64,000 nt of DNA. Origin: a bacterium HR29. Lineage in GTDB: Bacteria > Chloroflexota > Dehalococcoidia > Tepidiformales > Tepidiformaceae. The DNA lies in NCBI GenBank assembly GCA_002898215.1, contig BEIF01000001.1:1277602-1341601 (forward strand), written 5' to 3'. Position 1 is the stretch's first letter, and each line of letters begins with the position of its first letter. The translations under genes and the position numbers were made by a program. Below, piece by piece: positions 38,828 through 47,950 of the stretch. The notes under the pieces are model-generated. The model saw only the letters and a list, made by a program, of their open reading frames with translations. It was not told the DNA's origin and did not search any database.

Positions 38828-40008
38828 CCGCCATCGAGCGGACAGGCGAGTGGCGTCCGGGCCGACCCGAATATGCCATCGTGGTGGTGGCGGGCGTCCT
38901 CACCGCCCTGGGGCTGGTGATGGTCTACAGCTCCAGCTTCGTCATCGGGCTCGCCCGCTTCGGCGACGGCCAGTACTACGCCGTTCGCCAGGCGATGTGG
39001 GCAGCGCTCGGCCTCGTGCTCATGGTGGCAGCGATGCGTACCGATTACCGCGTCTACCGGACGCTGGCACTGCCGATCATGGGCGGCACGATTGCGGCGC
39101 TGCTGGCCGTCCTGCTGGCGGGCCAGGAGGCGGGCGGAGCGAAGCGCTGGCTCGGCTTCGGCGAGTTCTCGGTCCAGCCGGCGGAATTCGCCAAGTTGAC
39201 GGTGATCATCTACGTGGCCGCTTGGCTGGCTGCGAAAGGCAGCAGCATCCGCAGCATGCAGAACGGACTGCTGCCGTTCGTGTTCATCGTCGGCGGGGTC
39301 GGCGTGCTCATCATGATGCAGCCGAACCTGGGTACCACCGCCATCATCGTCATCACCACCGTGGTGATGTTCTGGGTGGCGGGCGCCACGCTGGCGCAGA
39401 TGGCTACCCTCGGCGCGACCGTCGTTGCGGCCTTGGCGTTCTTGGCCACCACCGAGGGATACCGAATGAACCGCATCCTGGCGTTCCTCGACGCGGAGCG
39501 GGACCCGCTCGGCCACGGCTTCCAGACGCTGCAAGCGCTCATCGCCCTCGGCAACGGCGGGCCCACAGGCGTCGGGCTGGGCGCCAGCCGCGGGAAGTTC
39601 TTCTACATCCCCGAAAGCCACACCGACGGCGTCTTCGCCGTGCTCGGGGAGGAGCTCGGCCTGGTGGGCACGGCGAGCGTGCTCCTGCTCCTGCTCCTGC
39701 TGATGGTGTTGGGGTACCAGGCTGCCCGTCGCGCCCGGGACCAGTTCGGGCTGCTGGTGGCGACGGGCATCACGACGTGGCTCACGGCGCAGGCGCTGGT
39801 GAACATCGGCGGCATCGTGCGGCTCATCCCTCTCACAGGAGTCCCGCTCCCGTTCCTCAGCTACGGAGGAAGTGCCCTGGCCGCCGAGCTGCTCGCGCTC
39901 GGCGTGCTCGTGAACATCTCCCGCTTCGGCCGCGACCGCGGAGGATACCTCGACCGCGAGCACGAGCCGACATCGCGGCGGCAGGTCATCAGGAGGCGCC
40001 CCGGATGA
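38824..40008 (+). CDS. ftsW: SEDS-family peptidoglycan polymerase FtsW
   Basis: 394 residues, about ten transmembrane helices. SEDS signatures: VMVYSSSFVIG early, GAKRWLGFGEFSVQPAEFAKL in the catalytic region (two parts, GGAKRWLG and SVQPAEFAKL), YRMNRILAFLD, YIPESHTDGVFAVLGEELG with the catalytic-loop acidic residues, and GVPLPFLSYGGSALAAELLALG near the end. It polymerises lipid II at the septum together with the FtsI product upstream. Operon position between murD and murG supports FtsW rather than RodA. Confidence 0.94.
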   Translation: MTAIERTGEWRPGRPEYAIVVVAGVLTALGLVMVYSSSFVIGLARFGDGQYYAVRQAMWAALGLVLMVAAMRTDYRVYRTLALPIMGGTIAALLAVLLAGQEAGGAKRWLGFGEFSVQPAEFAKLTVIIYVAAWLAAKGSSIRSMQNGLLPFVFIVGGVGVLIMMQPNLGTTAIIVITTVVMFWVAGATLAQMATLGATVVAALAFLATTEGYRMNRILAFLDAERDPLGHGFQTLQALIALGNGGPTGVGLGASRGKFFYIPESHTDGVFAVLGEELGLVGTASVLLLLLLLMVLGYQAARRARDQFGLLVATGITTWLTAQALVNIGGIVRLIPLTGVPLPFLSYGGSALAAELLALGVLVNISRFGRDRGGYLDREHEPTSRRQVIRRRPG

Positions 40009-41093
40009 GGGTCGCGCTGGCGGCTGGCGGCACCGGCGGCCACATCCTCCCCGCAGCGGCGGTGTGGGAGGCGCTCCGCACCCTTCGGCCCGACGCCGAA
40101 GCCCGTTTCTTCGGGCCGGACGACCGCGGCGAGCGAGCGCTCGCGGAGCGTACCGGCCTCGCCTTCGAACGGGTGCCGGCAGCGCCGGTGCGAGGCCGGC
40201 GCCCGGTAGCGCTGGCCCGCAATCTGCTCACCGTCGCGAAGGGGACGGCGACCGCCGCCGCTGCCCTTTGGCGGTTCGACCCCCACGTCGTCTTCAGCAC
40301 AGGCGGCTACGGGAGCTTCCCGACAGCCCTCGCCGCCCGCCTCCTCCGTCGGCCGCTGGTCGTCTACCTGCCCGACGTCGAGCCCGGACTCGCCGTACGT
40401 GTGGAGCGATGGCTGGCAACTCGCATCGCGACCGCGACCGAGGCAGCGTTGCGCCACCTGCCGGCGAAGAAGACGCGGGTGACAGGCTACCCGGTGCGGG
40501 CTGCGTTCTTCGCCTTCGACCGCGCTTCGGCTCGACGGGCGCTCGGCGTCGCCGAAGGAGAACGGGTGCTGCTCGTCGCTGGGGCCACGCAGGGAGCGCA
40601 GGCCATCAACCGCGCGGTGTTCGATGGCCTCGAGACGCTCTGCCGGGCTGCGTTCGTTTTCCACGTCACCGGCCCGCGCGACATCGAAGCCGCCCACGCC
40701 GCCCGGGAGGCGCTGCCTCCTGCACTCCGGCAGCGCTACCTGCCGGCATCGTACCGGGAGGACCTCCCAGTGGTGATGCGGGCCGCTGACCTGGCGGTGA
40801 TGCGGGCCGGAGCATCCGTGCTCGGCGAGCTTCCGGCAGCGGCGCTCCCGGCGGTGCTCGTACCCGGGACGTATGCGGGCGGCCACCAGCGGGCGAACGC
40901 CCGATGGCTCGCCGAAGCCGGAGCGGCCGTCGTCCTCGAGGAGCGAGAGCTGGGGCGGCTCGTTCCCACCGTCCTCGAGCTGTTGGGGGACGAGGAGCGG
41001 CGCCGGGCGATGGCCTCGGCCGCCGCGAGGCTCGCCCGCCCGGACGCGGCCGAGGCCATCGCCCGGCTCGTGTTGGAGGTGGCGCGGCGATGA
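40005..41093 (+). CDS. murG: UDP-GlcNAc--lipid I GlcNAc transferase
   Basis: 362 residues of GT-B (GT28) fold. The N-terminus LAAGGTGGHILPA holds the Gly-rich loop, STGGYGSFP the second loop, and the C-terminal domain has VAGATQGAQAINRAV (in place of the common GGSQGA) and MRAGASVLGELPAAALPAVLVP. It adds GlcNAc to lipid I on the cytoplasmic face to give lipid II. ATG overlaps the ftsW stop; the stop overlaps murC. Confidence 0.93.
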   Translation: MRVALAAGGTGGHILPAAAVWEALRTLRPDAEARFFGPDDRGERALAERTGLAFERVPAAPVRGRRPVALARNLLTVAKGTATAAAALWRFDPHVVFSTGGYGSFPTALAARLLRRPLVVYLPDVEPGLAVRVERWLATRIATATEAALRHLPAKKTRVTGYPVRAAFFAFDRASARRALGVAEGERVLLVAGATQGAQAINRAVFDGLETLCRAAFVFHVTGPRDIEAAHAAREALPPALRQRYLPASYREDLPVVMRAADLAVMRAGASVLGELPAAALPAVLVPGTYAGGHQRANARWLAEAGAAVVLEERELGRLVPTVLELLGDEERRRAMASAAARLARPDAAEAIARLVLEVARR

Positions 41094-42454
41094 GCGAGCA
41101 GCAAGCCGTCCACGTGATGGGCATCGGGGGGATCCACATGTCGGCCATCGCGCTCCTGCTGCACGAGCGGGGCGTTCCGGTGAGCGGCTGTGACCTGCAA
41201 ACCACCCAGCTCATCGAGAGGCTCGCCGCTCGCGGCATCCCCGTCACGCAGGGCCACGACCCCTCCCACGTCGAGGGCGTAACGATGCTAGTGCGCACCG
41301 CGGCGGTGCCGGACGACCATCCGGAGATCGCCGCCGCCTCCCGACGCGGAATCCCCGTTCGGGGACGGGCCGAGATGGTGGCCGAACTCATCGCCGGCAA
41401 ACGGGTGGCGGCGGTCGCCGGCTCCCACGGGAAGACCACGACCTCGAGCCTCCTGGCCTTCCTCCTCCGGCAGGCGGGACGAACGCCCATGTACCTTCTC
41501 GGGGGCGAGTCCCGCGACCTCGGCAGCCACGCCGCCTGGGGCGGACCGGAGTGCGTCGTGGAGGCGGACGAATACAAGAACGCCTTCCTCGCCTACGAGC
41601 CCGCCGTCGCTGTCGTCACGAACGTCGAGCCGGACCACCTCGACTTTTTCCGAACAGAGGCCGCGTACCGCGAGGCCTTCACCGCCTTCGTGCGGCGGGT
41701 CCAACCGGGTGGGACGCTGATTTGGTGCGCCGACGATCCTGGCGCACGCGCCGCGGTGGAGGCGGCGGGGCGGGCTGATATCGCCAGTGAGGCGTACGGC
41801 TTCGACCCTTCGGCCCGCTGGCAAATCGGCGCGTTCCGGCCCGAGCCAACCGGCGCGCGCTTCACGCTCACGACGCCGGCGGGCGAGCGCATCGACTTCA
41901 CCTGTCGGATTCCGGGGGAGCACTTCGCGCGCAATGTCGCAGCGGCCGTCGCAGCGGCCGCGGCCTTCGGCGTCGACCCGAGGGAGTGTGTGGCGTCCGT
42001 CGCTGCCTTCGCGGGGGCGAAGCGGCGGCTCGAGCTTCTCGGCGAGCGCGATGGCGTCCGCATCGTCGACGACTACGCGCACCACCCGGCCGAGGTGCGC
42101 GCCACGCTCACGGCTGCGCGACGGATGTTCCCGAACGCGAAGCTCATCGGCGTGCACCAGCCGCACACGTACTCCCGCATCGCCTACTTGTGGGAGTCGT
42201 GGCTCGACTGTTGGGACGGGCTCGACCTCCTCGTCGTCCTCGAGACGTACGCCGCGCGCGAGCAGCCGCGGCCTGGCCGGGGCGCCCGCGACCTGGCTGC
42301 CGCGATCCGACGGCCGCCCGCCCACTACGCGCCCGATTTCGAGACCGCGGCCAAGCTCGCCTGGTCCGTCGCGCGGCCGGGCGACGTCATCCTCACCATC
42401 GGGGCCGGAGACGTGTTCGAAGTGGGAAGGCGAATCCTGGAGGGCGCGCCGTGA
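41090..42454 (+). CDS. murC: UDP-N-acetylmuramate--L-alanine ligase
   Basis: 454 residues. VHVMGIGGIHMSAIALLL is the N-terminal UDP-MurNAc-binding Rossmann loop, VAGSHGKTTTSSLLAFLL the ATP site, and VTNVEPDHLDFF the Mg-binding His motif. DDYAHHPAEVRATLTAAR and HQPHTYSRIAYL mark the C-terminal domain. The segment VEADEYKNAFL resembles the Mpl paralogue in part, but operon position and the N-terminus favour MurC. It attaches the first amino acid of the stem peptide. 4-base overlaps on both sides. Confidence 0.92.
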   Translation: MSEQQAVHVMGIGGIHMSAIALLLHERGVPVSGCDLQTTQLIERLAARGIPVTQGHDPSHVEGVTMLVRTAAVPDDHPEIAAASRRGIPVRGRAEMVAELIAGKRVAAVAGSHGKTTTSSLLAFLLRQAGRTPMYLLGGESRDLGSHAAWGGPECVVEADEYKNAFLAYEPAVAVVTNVEPDHLDFFRTEAAYREAFTAFVRRVQPGGTLIWCADDPGARAAVEAAGRADIASEAYGFDPSARWQIGAFRPEPTGARFTLTTPAGERIDFTCRIPGEHFARNVAAAVAAAAAFGVDPRECVASVAAFAGAKRRLELLGERDGVRIVDDYAHHPAEVRATLTAARRMFPNAKLIGVHQPHTYSRIAYLWESWLDCWDGLDLLVVLETYAAREQPRPGRGARDLAAAIRRPPAHYAPDFETAAKLAWSVARPGDVILTIGAGDVFEVGRRILEGAP

Positions 42455-43365
42455 GCACTTTCGAGGCTCTGGCACGAACCTTCGCGTCGTTCGGCGAGGT
42501 TCGCCTGAACGAACCCCTGGCCCGGCACACGACCTTCGGCATTGGCGGACCAGCCGACCTCTTCGTCACCGTTCGGAGCGCCGAGGCGCTCGCCGGCGCG
42601 ATGGCAGCTGCCGCGCAGGAAGGCCTGCCGGTCTTCGTCCTCGGCAGCGGCTCGAACATCTTGGTGAGCGACAAGGGCATCCGAGGCATCGTCATCGACA
42701 ACCGCGCCCGGGCCGAGCGGAGCGCCGGCGACTTCCGGTTTCGACTGGAGAGCGGTGTGCCCTTCGCTGCCTTCGCGCGCCGAGCCTGCCGCCAGGGTAT
42801 CGCCGGGCTTGCCTGGGCCGTTGGGATCCCGGGGACGCTCGGCGGAGCGGTCGTCTACAACGCCGGAGCCTACGGCGGCTGCCTGGCCGACGTGCTCACG
42901 GCCGTCCGCATCTACGCCCCAGGTGAAGGCGAGGATTGGGTGCCGGCCGAGCGGCTGGGCCTGGTGTATCGCGGCAGCGTGTTCACGCGCGGGGCGTTCG
43001 CGGGAAAGGCCGTTCTCGAGGTGGAGCTGGCGCTCGAACCGGGGGACGCACGCGAGCTCACCGCCCTCGCCGCCGAGTACGACCGCCGGCGGCTGGCAGC
43101 GCAGCCCCGGGGCCGGAACGCCGGTTCCATGTTCAAGAACCCGGCGAACGCCCCCGCCTGGAAGCTCATCGAGGCCGTGGGCCTTCGGGGCATGCGGCGC
43201 GGCGACGCGGCGATCTCCGAACGGCACTGCAACTTCTTCGTCAACCTGGGCCAGGCCACGGCAGCGGACGTCGCCTGGCTCGTGGAGGAGGCCGAGCGCC
43301 GGGTCTTCGAGCAGTTCGGTATTCGCCTCGAACGAGAAGTCGCCTTCGTGGGGGAGTGGGGATGA
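42451..43365 (+). CDS. murB: UDP-N-acetylenolpyruvoylglucosamine reductase
   Basis: 304 residues. FAD-binding motifs: LARHTTFGIGGPADLFV near the N-terminus, VLGSGSNILVSDKGI, GIPGTLGGAVVYNAGAYG, and the catalytic-Ser region RGRNAGSMFKNP, with a final Glu-containing stretch. The arrangement lacking an extra loop suggests a type II enzyme. It reduces UDP-GlcNAc-enolpyruvate to UDP-MurNAc with NADPH. The MurA partner is not in the window. GTG start overlaps the murC stop. Confidence 0.95.
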   Translation: MSTFEALARTFASFGEVRLNEPLARHTTFGIGGPADLFVTVRSAEALAGAMAAAAQEGLPVFVLGSGSNILVSDKGIRGIVIDNRARAERSAGDFRFRLESGVPFAAFARRACRQGIAGLAWAVGIPGTLGGAVVYNAGAYGGCLADVLTAVRIYAPGEGEDWVPAERLGLVYRGSVFTRGAFAGKAVLEVELALEPGDARELTALAAEYDRRRLAAQPRGRNAGSMFKNPANAPAWKLIEAVGLRGMRRGDAAISERHCNFFVNLGQATAADVAWLVEEAERRVFEQFGIRLEREVAFVGEWG

Positions 43366-44399
43366 GGAGACGCGTCGCGGTGATCTTCGGCGGCAAGTCG
43401 GGCGAGCACGAAGTGAGCGTCGTGAGCGCCCGGAACGTGATGGCGGCTTTCGACCGTGAACGTTGGGAACCGGTGCCGTTCGGCATCTCGCGCGACGGCC
43501 GCTGGCTCACTCCCGAGGAGACTGCATCGCAGCTCGCGGCGGGCGTCCGCACCCTCCAGGGCGGCCATCCGCTGCCGGCAGCGGCGGAGGCGCTGGCCGA
43601 ACTGGGCCGGTGCGACCTCGCCTTTCCCTTGGTGCACGGCACGTACGGCGAAGACGGGACGCTGCAAGGCTTTCTGGAGCTGTGCGGCCTGCCCTTCGCC
43701 GGCTGCGGCGTTGCCGCGAGCGCTATCGGCATGGACAAAGCGCTCATGAAACAGCTCTTCGAAGCGAACGGAATCCCTGTCCCCCGGTACGTCATCGTCC
43801 GGGCCTGGGAAGCGGAGGACACGGCGGCCGCCTGCGAGGCGGTGGAGCGGGCTATCGGCTACCCCTGCTTCGTGAAGCCGGCGAACGGAGGGTCCAGCGT
43901 GGGCGTGAGCCTGGTCCGCTCTCGGGAGGAGCTGCCGGAGGCGTTCCGGGCCGCTTTCGCCTACGGAGAGACAGCCCTCGTGGAGGAGCGTATCGCCGGG
44001 CAGGAGGTGGAGTGCTCCCTGCTCGGCGACATCGACCCGCAAGCGAGTCTTCCCGGCGAGATCGTTCCCGACCGGGAGTTCTACGACTACGAGAGCAAGT
44101 ACGCGCCCGATTCGAAATCCGAGCTCCACATCCCTGCCCGCGTTTCGCCCGCGGTCGCAGAGCGCGTGCGCGAGCTGGCCGTGAGGATGTTCCGGGCCAT
44201 CGGCGGTGAGGGGTACGCGCGGGCGGACTTCTTCGTGCGGGGCGAGGAGGTCTTCGCGAACGAGATCAACACGATTCCGGGTTTCACGAACATCAGCATG
44301 TTCCCGAAGCTCTGGGAGGCGTCGGGAATTCCGTACACCCAGCTCATCAGCCGAATCCTCGAGCTGGCGCTCGCGCGCCACGAACGGAGGCGGCGATGA
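43362..44399 (+). CDS. ddl: D-alanine--D-alanine ligase
   Basis: 345 residues with the ATP-grasp fold. RRVAVIFGGKSGEHEVSVVS carries the N-terminal signature and Glu of the active site, LVHGTYGEDGTLQGFLELCG follows, CFVKPANGGSSVGVSLV is the ATP-binding region and NEINTIPGFTNISMFPKL the metal-binding C-terminal part. It supplies the dipeptide used by MurF. I see nothing that would favour D-lactate over D-Ala. 4-base overlaps with murB and ftsQ. Confidence 0.94.
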   Translation: MRRRVAVIFGGKSGEHEVSVVSARNVMAAFDRERWEPVPFGISRDGRWLTPEETASQLAAGVRTLQGGHPLPAAAEALAELGRCDLAFPLVHGTYGEDGTLQGFLELCGLPFAGCGVAASAIGMDKALMKQLFEANGIPVPRYVIVRAWEAEDTAAACEAVERAIGYPCFVKPANGGSSVGVSLVRSREELPEAFRAAFAYGETALVEERIAGQEVECSLLGDIDPQASLPGEIVPDREFYDYESKYAPDSKSELHIPARVSPAVAERVRELAVRMFRAIGGEGYARADFFVRGEEVFANEINTIPGFTNISMFPKLWEASGIPYTQLISRILELALARHERRRR

Positions 44400-45244
44400 T
44401 CGTGCGGCGCCAGGGCGGACCGAACCGAAGCTGGCCGCGACGCATCGTTCGGCGCACGCGCCCCGCCGTCGGCCAGCGGCGCCCCCGGGCTATCGTCCGC
44501 CGCACCCCGACGGAGCCGCCCTCCAACCCGCCCTCCCCGCGAGCGCTGCCTCGGTGGGCGGCAGCGGCCGCGGCTACCGTGGCCGCCGCTGCACTCGCCT
44601 GGGGCGGCTGGTGGCTCTGGCACTCGCCCTTGGTCGAAATCGCGGACGTCGAGGTCGTGGGGGCGCGCCGCCTCTCCCCCGAGACGATTGCCGACCGAAG
44701 CGGGCTCCGAGGGGAGAACATCTTCACGGTCGACCTCGCGGCCGCCCAGGACGCTATCCTCACGCTCCCCCTCGTCGGCGCCGTGCGGGTCGAGCGGGCC
44801 TGGCCCCGCGGGGTCCGTATCCTCATCGAAGAGCGCGCTCCCTGGGGCACGTGGGAGCAAGCGGGCTTCCGCTACACCATCGACCGCGAGGGCGTGGTCC
44901 TCGGTACGATGCCGCCCCCCGAAGGGGCGCTCGTCATCCGCAGCTCCCAGCCTGGAACCCTCCGCGTGGGCGACCGGGTCGACCCGGAAGCGGTCCAGGC
45001 GGCTGCCGCCCTGGCCGATCTGCTACCGGGGAAGCTCGGGGTCCGCGTTGCCGAGGTGGCTTTCGAAGCGGGGAAGGGCGTCGTCGTGACGACCGCGGAG
45101 GGCACGCGGGCCTACTTCGGCGATTCGAGCGGGCTCGATTACAAGGTGGCCGTGTGGGCAGCGGTCGCACGCGAAGCGGCCGAGCGGGGAATCCAGTACT
45201 CGGTCATCGACCTGCGCTTCGGCAACCGGCCGGTGGTGCAGTGA
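44396..45244 (+). CDS. ftsQ: Cell division protein FtsQ/DivIB
   Basis: 282 residues. A strongly basic, Pro-rich cytoplasmic N-terminus of about 50 residues precedes one transmembrane helix (about 54-75). The POTRA domain then begins LVEIADVEVVGARRLSPETI and ENIFTVDLAAAQDAI, and the beta domain contains RVERAWPRGVRILIEERAPWGTW (parts of about 20 residues or fewer are conserved). FtsQ connects early and late divisome proteins outside the membrane. The start overlaps the ddl stop, and the stop is the first junction in ten genes without an overlap. Confidence 0.88.
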   Translation: MIVRRQGGPNRSWPRRIVRRTRPAVGQRRPRAIVRRTPTEPPSNPPSPRALPRWAAAAAATVAAAALAWGGWWLWHSPLVEIADVEVVGARRLSPETIADRSGLRGENIFTVDLAAAQDAILTLPLVGAVRVERAWPRGVRILIEERAPWGTWEQAGFRYTIDREGVVLGTMPPPEGALVIRSSQPGTLRVGDRVDPEAVQAAAALADLLPGKLGVRVAEVAFEAGKGVVVTTAEGTRAYFGDSSGLDYKVAVWAAVAREAAERGIQYSVIDLRFGNRPVVQ

Positions 45245-45264
45245 CGGTGCGAGGAGGACATGCG

Positions 45265-46506
45265 ATGCGACGACGGAACACGGTAGCAGCCATCGACGTG
45301 GGCACGACGAAGGTGGCCGTCATCGTGAGCGACCTCGGCGAGCGTGGAGAGCTCCGCGTGCTGGGCTTCGGGGTCGCGCCGGCGAGCGGGCTGTCGAGAG
45401 GGGTCATCGACAACATCCAGTCGGCCCGGCAGGCGATCGCGACCGCGGTGGAGAAGGCGGAGCAGTCGTGCGGGATGCGCATCCTGAGCGCGGTCGTCGG
45501 GATCTCGGGGGCCCACATCGCCTCGCAGAACAATCGGGGAATCATCGCCATCCCCGACCGCAGCCGACCCATCTCCGTCGACGACCGGGCAAGGGTGCTG
45601 GAGGCGGCGGGGCAGATCGCCATCCCCACGAACCGGCAGATCCTGCACGTGATTCCGCGGGGGTACTGGGTGGAGGGTACCGACCCGGTGAGCGACCCCG
45701 TGGGGATGTACGGAAGCCGTCTCGACGCGGAGACCCACATCATCACCGCGGCCACATCGGCGGTGCAGAACCTCACCAAGTGCGTGGAGGGCGCGGGCGT
45801 CCAGGTGGACGAGGTCATCGTCGAGCCGCTCGCCTCGGCTGCTTGCGTGCTCACCGAGCAGGAGCGGCTGCAGGGCGCCGCCGTAGTGGACATCGGCGGG
45901 GGCACGACGTCGATCGCCGTGTACGACGAAGGCGCGGTGGCCCACACCGCCTGCCTTCCCATCGCGGGCTCCCATCTGACCCACGACCTCGCCCGCGTGC
46001 TGCGCTGCCCGTGGGAGAGCGCGGAACGGGTGAAGTGCGAGCGCGGCGCCGCCTGGGTGATGCCCGACCTCGAGCACGAAACGGTGGAGATCGCGGCCTT
46101 CGGCACGCAGTCCCAGAAGATCGTGCCGCTACGACACGTGTGCGAAATCCTCCAGGCCCGCAGCGAAGAGATCCTCGAGATGGTGGCCATCGAGCTGAAG
46201 CGGGCCGGTTACTTCGACCGCATCGCCGCGGGGCTCGTGCTCACGGGAGGTGGAGCGCAGCTCCGCGGGCTGGCGGAACTGGCCGAGGCGCGGCTCGGGA
46301 TCCCCGCCCGCGTGGGTCGCCCGGAGGGGTACACGGGGCTGCGGGACCTCATCGGTACGCCGGCCTTCGCCACCGCCATCGGCTTGGCGGCGTTCGCGCT
46401 CGCCGAACGCGAACACGCCGCCGAACCAGTCGCGAGCTTCGAGATGCCCGGGACGGGCATCTTCAAGCGCTTGCTGTCGTTGGGGCGGGCCCTCATGCCC
46501 CAGTAG
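45265..46506 (+). CDS. ftsA: Cell division protein FtsA
   Basis: 413 residues of actin fold. VAAIDVGTTKVAVIVSDLG is the phosphate-1 motif, the inserted 1C (SHS2) domain follows with VVGISGAHIASQNNRG, the second phosphate loop is VVDIGGGTTSIAVYDEG and the adenosine motif LVLTGGGAQLRGLAEL. The C-terminal GIFKRLLSLGRAL is the amphipathic helix that tethers FtsA to the membrane. It polymerises and anchors FtsZ. The start is fixed by a strong Shine-Dalgarno GAGGAGG (45251-45257), 7 bases before the ATG. Confidence 0.95.
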   Translation: MRRRNTVAAIDVGTTKVAVIVSDLGERGELRVLGFGVAPASGLSRGVIDNIQSARQAIATAVEKAEQSCGMRILSAVVGISGAHIASQNNRGIIAIPDRSRPISVDDRARVLEAAGQIAIPTNRQILHVIPRGYWVEGTDPVSDPVGMYGSRLDAETHIITAATSAVQNLTKCVEGAGVQVDEVIVEPLASAACVLTEQERLQGAAVVDIGGGTTSIAVYDEGAVAHTACLPIAGSHLTHDLARVLRCPWESAERVKCERGAAWVMPDLEHETVEIAAFGTQSQKIVPLRHVCEILQARSEEILEMVAIELKRAGYFDRIAAGLVLTGGGAQLRGLAELAEARLGIPARVGRPEGYTGLRDLIGTPAFATAIGLAAFALAEREHAAEPVASFEMPGTGIFKRLLSLGRALMPQ

Positions 46507-46585
46507 ACCACGCGAGGGAGGGATGCGTTTCGAAGAGTTCCGAAGCCGAGAACGTCACCGCCGATACCACACGGGAGGAGAGCCC

Positions 46586-47719
46586 ATGAGCATCCGGTAC
46601 GATTCGGACCTGCTGCCCGACATCAAGGTCGTTGGCGTCGGCGGGGGCGGCTGCAACGCCGTTACCCGCATGGTCCGCGCCAAAATCCCCGGCGTCACCT
46701 TCGTCGCCTGCAACACCGACGCCCAGGCGCTGATGTCCTGCGAGGCGACCACGAAGATCCGCATCGGTGAGAAACTGACCAAAGGCCTCGGCGTGGGCGG
46801 CGACCCGACCCGGGGCGAGCGCGCTGCCGACGAGAGCCGCGACGAGCTGTACGAGCTCCTGCGCGGGACGGAGATGGTGTTCGTGACGGCGGGGATGGGC
46901 GGCGGAACGGGTACCGGCGCTGCCCCGGTGGTCGCCGAAATCGCCAAGGACTGCGGCGCGCTCACCATCGGGGTGGTGACGAAGCCGTTCCCCTGGGAAG
47001 GCGCCCGCCGCATGAAGCAGGCGGAGGAGGGCATCGCCCGGCTCCGCGACAAGGTGGATACGCTCATCGTCATCCCGAACGGACGGCTGCTGGAGATCTG
47101 CCCACCCGATGCGACCGTGGAGCAGGCCTTCGAGACCGCCGACGACGTCCTGCGCCAGGCCATCCAGTCGATCTCGAACATCATCAGCCAGAACGGCTCC
47201 ATCAACCTCGATTTCAACGACGTCCGGGCGATCATGAGCGAGGCCGGGCCGGCCCTCCTGGCCGTCGGCAAGGGAAGCGGCGAGCAGCGGGCGATGGAGG
47301 CGGCCCGGGCAGCCACGCAGAGCCCGCTGCTGGACCAGTCGATCGAAGGGGCCACGAACGTGCTCTTCAACGTGACGCACAGCGGCAACCTCCAGCTTCG
47401 CGAGCTGGACATGGCCGCGCGCGTCATCGCCGAAGTCGTCGACCCTTCGGCCAACATCATCTTCGGCACGGTCGTCGACCCGCGTGTGGGCGACGAGGTG
47501 CACATCACCGTCATCGCTACCGGGTTCCCGCCGAAGCCGTCGCGGATGTACCCCGACCCGCAGGAGTCCGCCCGGCGGCTCACCGACTTCAACCTGCCCG
47601 GAGTGGCGACGCCCGAAGACGCTGAACTGCCCGCGTTCCTGAGGCGGAACATCCGCTCGCTCGGTGCGCTGAACCTCGGGGGCGAAGGGGCAGCAGCGAA
47701 ACTGGCTGAAAGGAGGTAG
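46586..47719 (+). CDS. ftsZ: Cell division GTPase FtsZ
   Basis: 377 residues. GTP-binding GVGGGGCNAVTRM near 17-29, the tubulin signature GGGTGTG at 105-111, PFPWEGARRM and the T7 loop NLDFNDVRAIM (207-217) with catalytic Asp. After the GTPase core (about 316) the linker is short, about 28 residues, and the FtsA-binding tail appears as ELPAFLRRN (347-355). Unusually, about 22 further residues follow that tail. A Shine-Dalgarno GGGAGGAG lies 5 bases before the ATG. The 79-base gap after ftsA could allow extra control. A terminator follows at 47778. Confidence 0.96.
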   Translation: MSIRYDSDLLPDIKVVGVGGGGCNAVTRMVRAKIPGVTFVACNTDAQALMSCEATTKIRIGEKLTKGLGVGGDPTRGERAADESRDELYELLRGTEMVFVTAGMGGGTGTGAAPVVAEIAKDCGALTIGVVTKPFPWEGARRMKQAEEGIARLRDKVDTLIVIPNGRLLEICPPDATVEQAFETADDVLRQAIQSISNIISQNGSINLDFNDVRAIMSEAGPALLAVGKGSGEQRAMEAARAATQSPLLDQSIEGATNVLFNVTHSGNLQLRELDMAARVIAEVVDPSANIIFGTVVDPRVGDEVHITVIATGFPPKPSRMYPDPQESARRLTDFNLPGVATPEDAELPAFLRRNIRSLGALNLGGEGAAAKLAERR

Positions 47720-47743
47720 CAGCCTAGCCGAGCGCGCCTATCA

Positions 47744-47775
47744 GGTCCGCAGGACCGAGCTTGCCTCAGGCAAGC
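47744..47775 (+). other. Two small hairpins between ftsZ and its terminator
   Basis: GGTCC-GCA-GGACC (47744-47756) and GCTTGCC-TCA-GGCAAGC (47759-47775) are perfect hairpins with three-base loops directly before the terminator stem. Three helices in a row suggest a structured 3' end, such as an RNase barrier or a small RNA released from the dcw mRNA. No known RNA family recognised. Confidence 0.4.
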
Positions 47776-47777
47776 GG

Positions 47778-47820
47778 GGGCTTGGTGCTTTGGGAGAGAG
47801 CATCAAGCCCTCTTTCTTCG
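47778..47820 (+). terminator. Rho-independent terminator after ftsZ
   Basis: A 12-pair stem, GGGCTTGGTGCT (47778-47789) with AGCATCAAGCCC (47799-47810), includes one G-T pair and encloses a 9-base loop. It is followed by TCTTTCTTC on the plus strand only. It should end the mraZ-ftsZ transcript. Confidence 0.75.
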
Positions 47821-47950
47821 TTCGGCGAGCCCAGCTACCCCGCCAGCCGCCACCTCGCTTTCAGCCGGACCCGTACAGTAGCACACCGTGGGCGATTCGC
47901 GCCAGCCCGGCGGATTGGGTGTCGTCACGCGCAGGCAGAACACGCCGCCG

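Noticed and set aside
41090-42454. Mpl (murein peptide ligase) instead of MurC
   Set aside because: VEADEYKNAF recalls Mpl, but the N-terminal and C-terminal motifs and the position between murG and murB fit MurC.
47705-47760. SRP-RNA-like bases AGGTAGCAGCC and CAGGTCCG after ftsZ
   Set aside because: The two segments occur in the wrong order and spacing for a 4.5S RNA helix 8.
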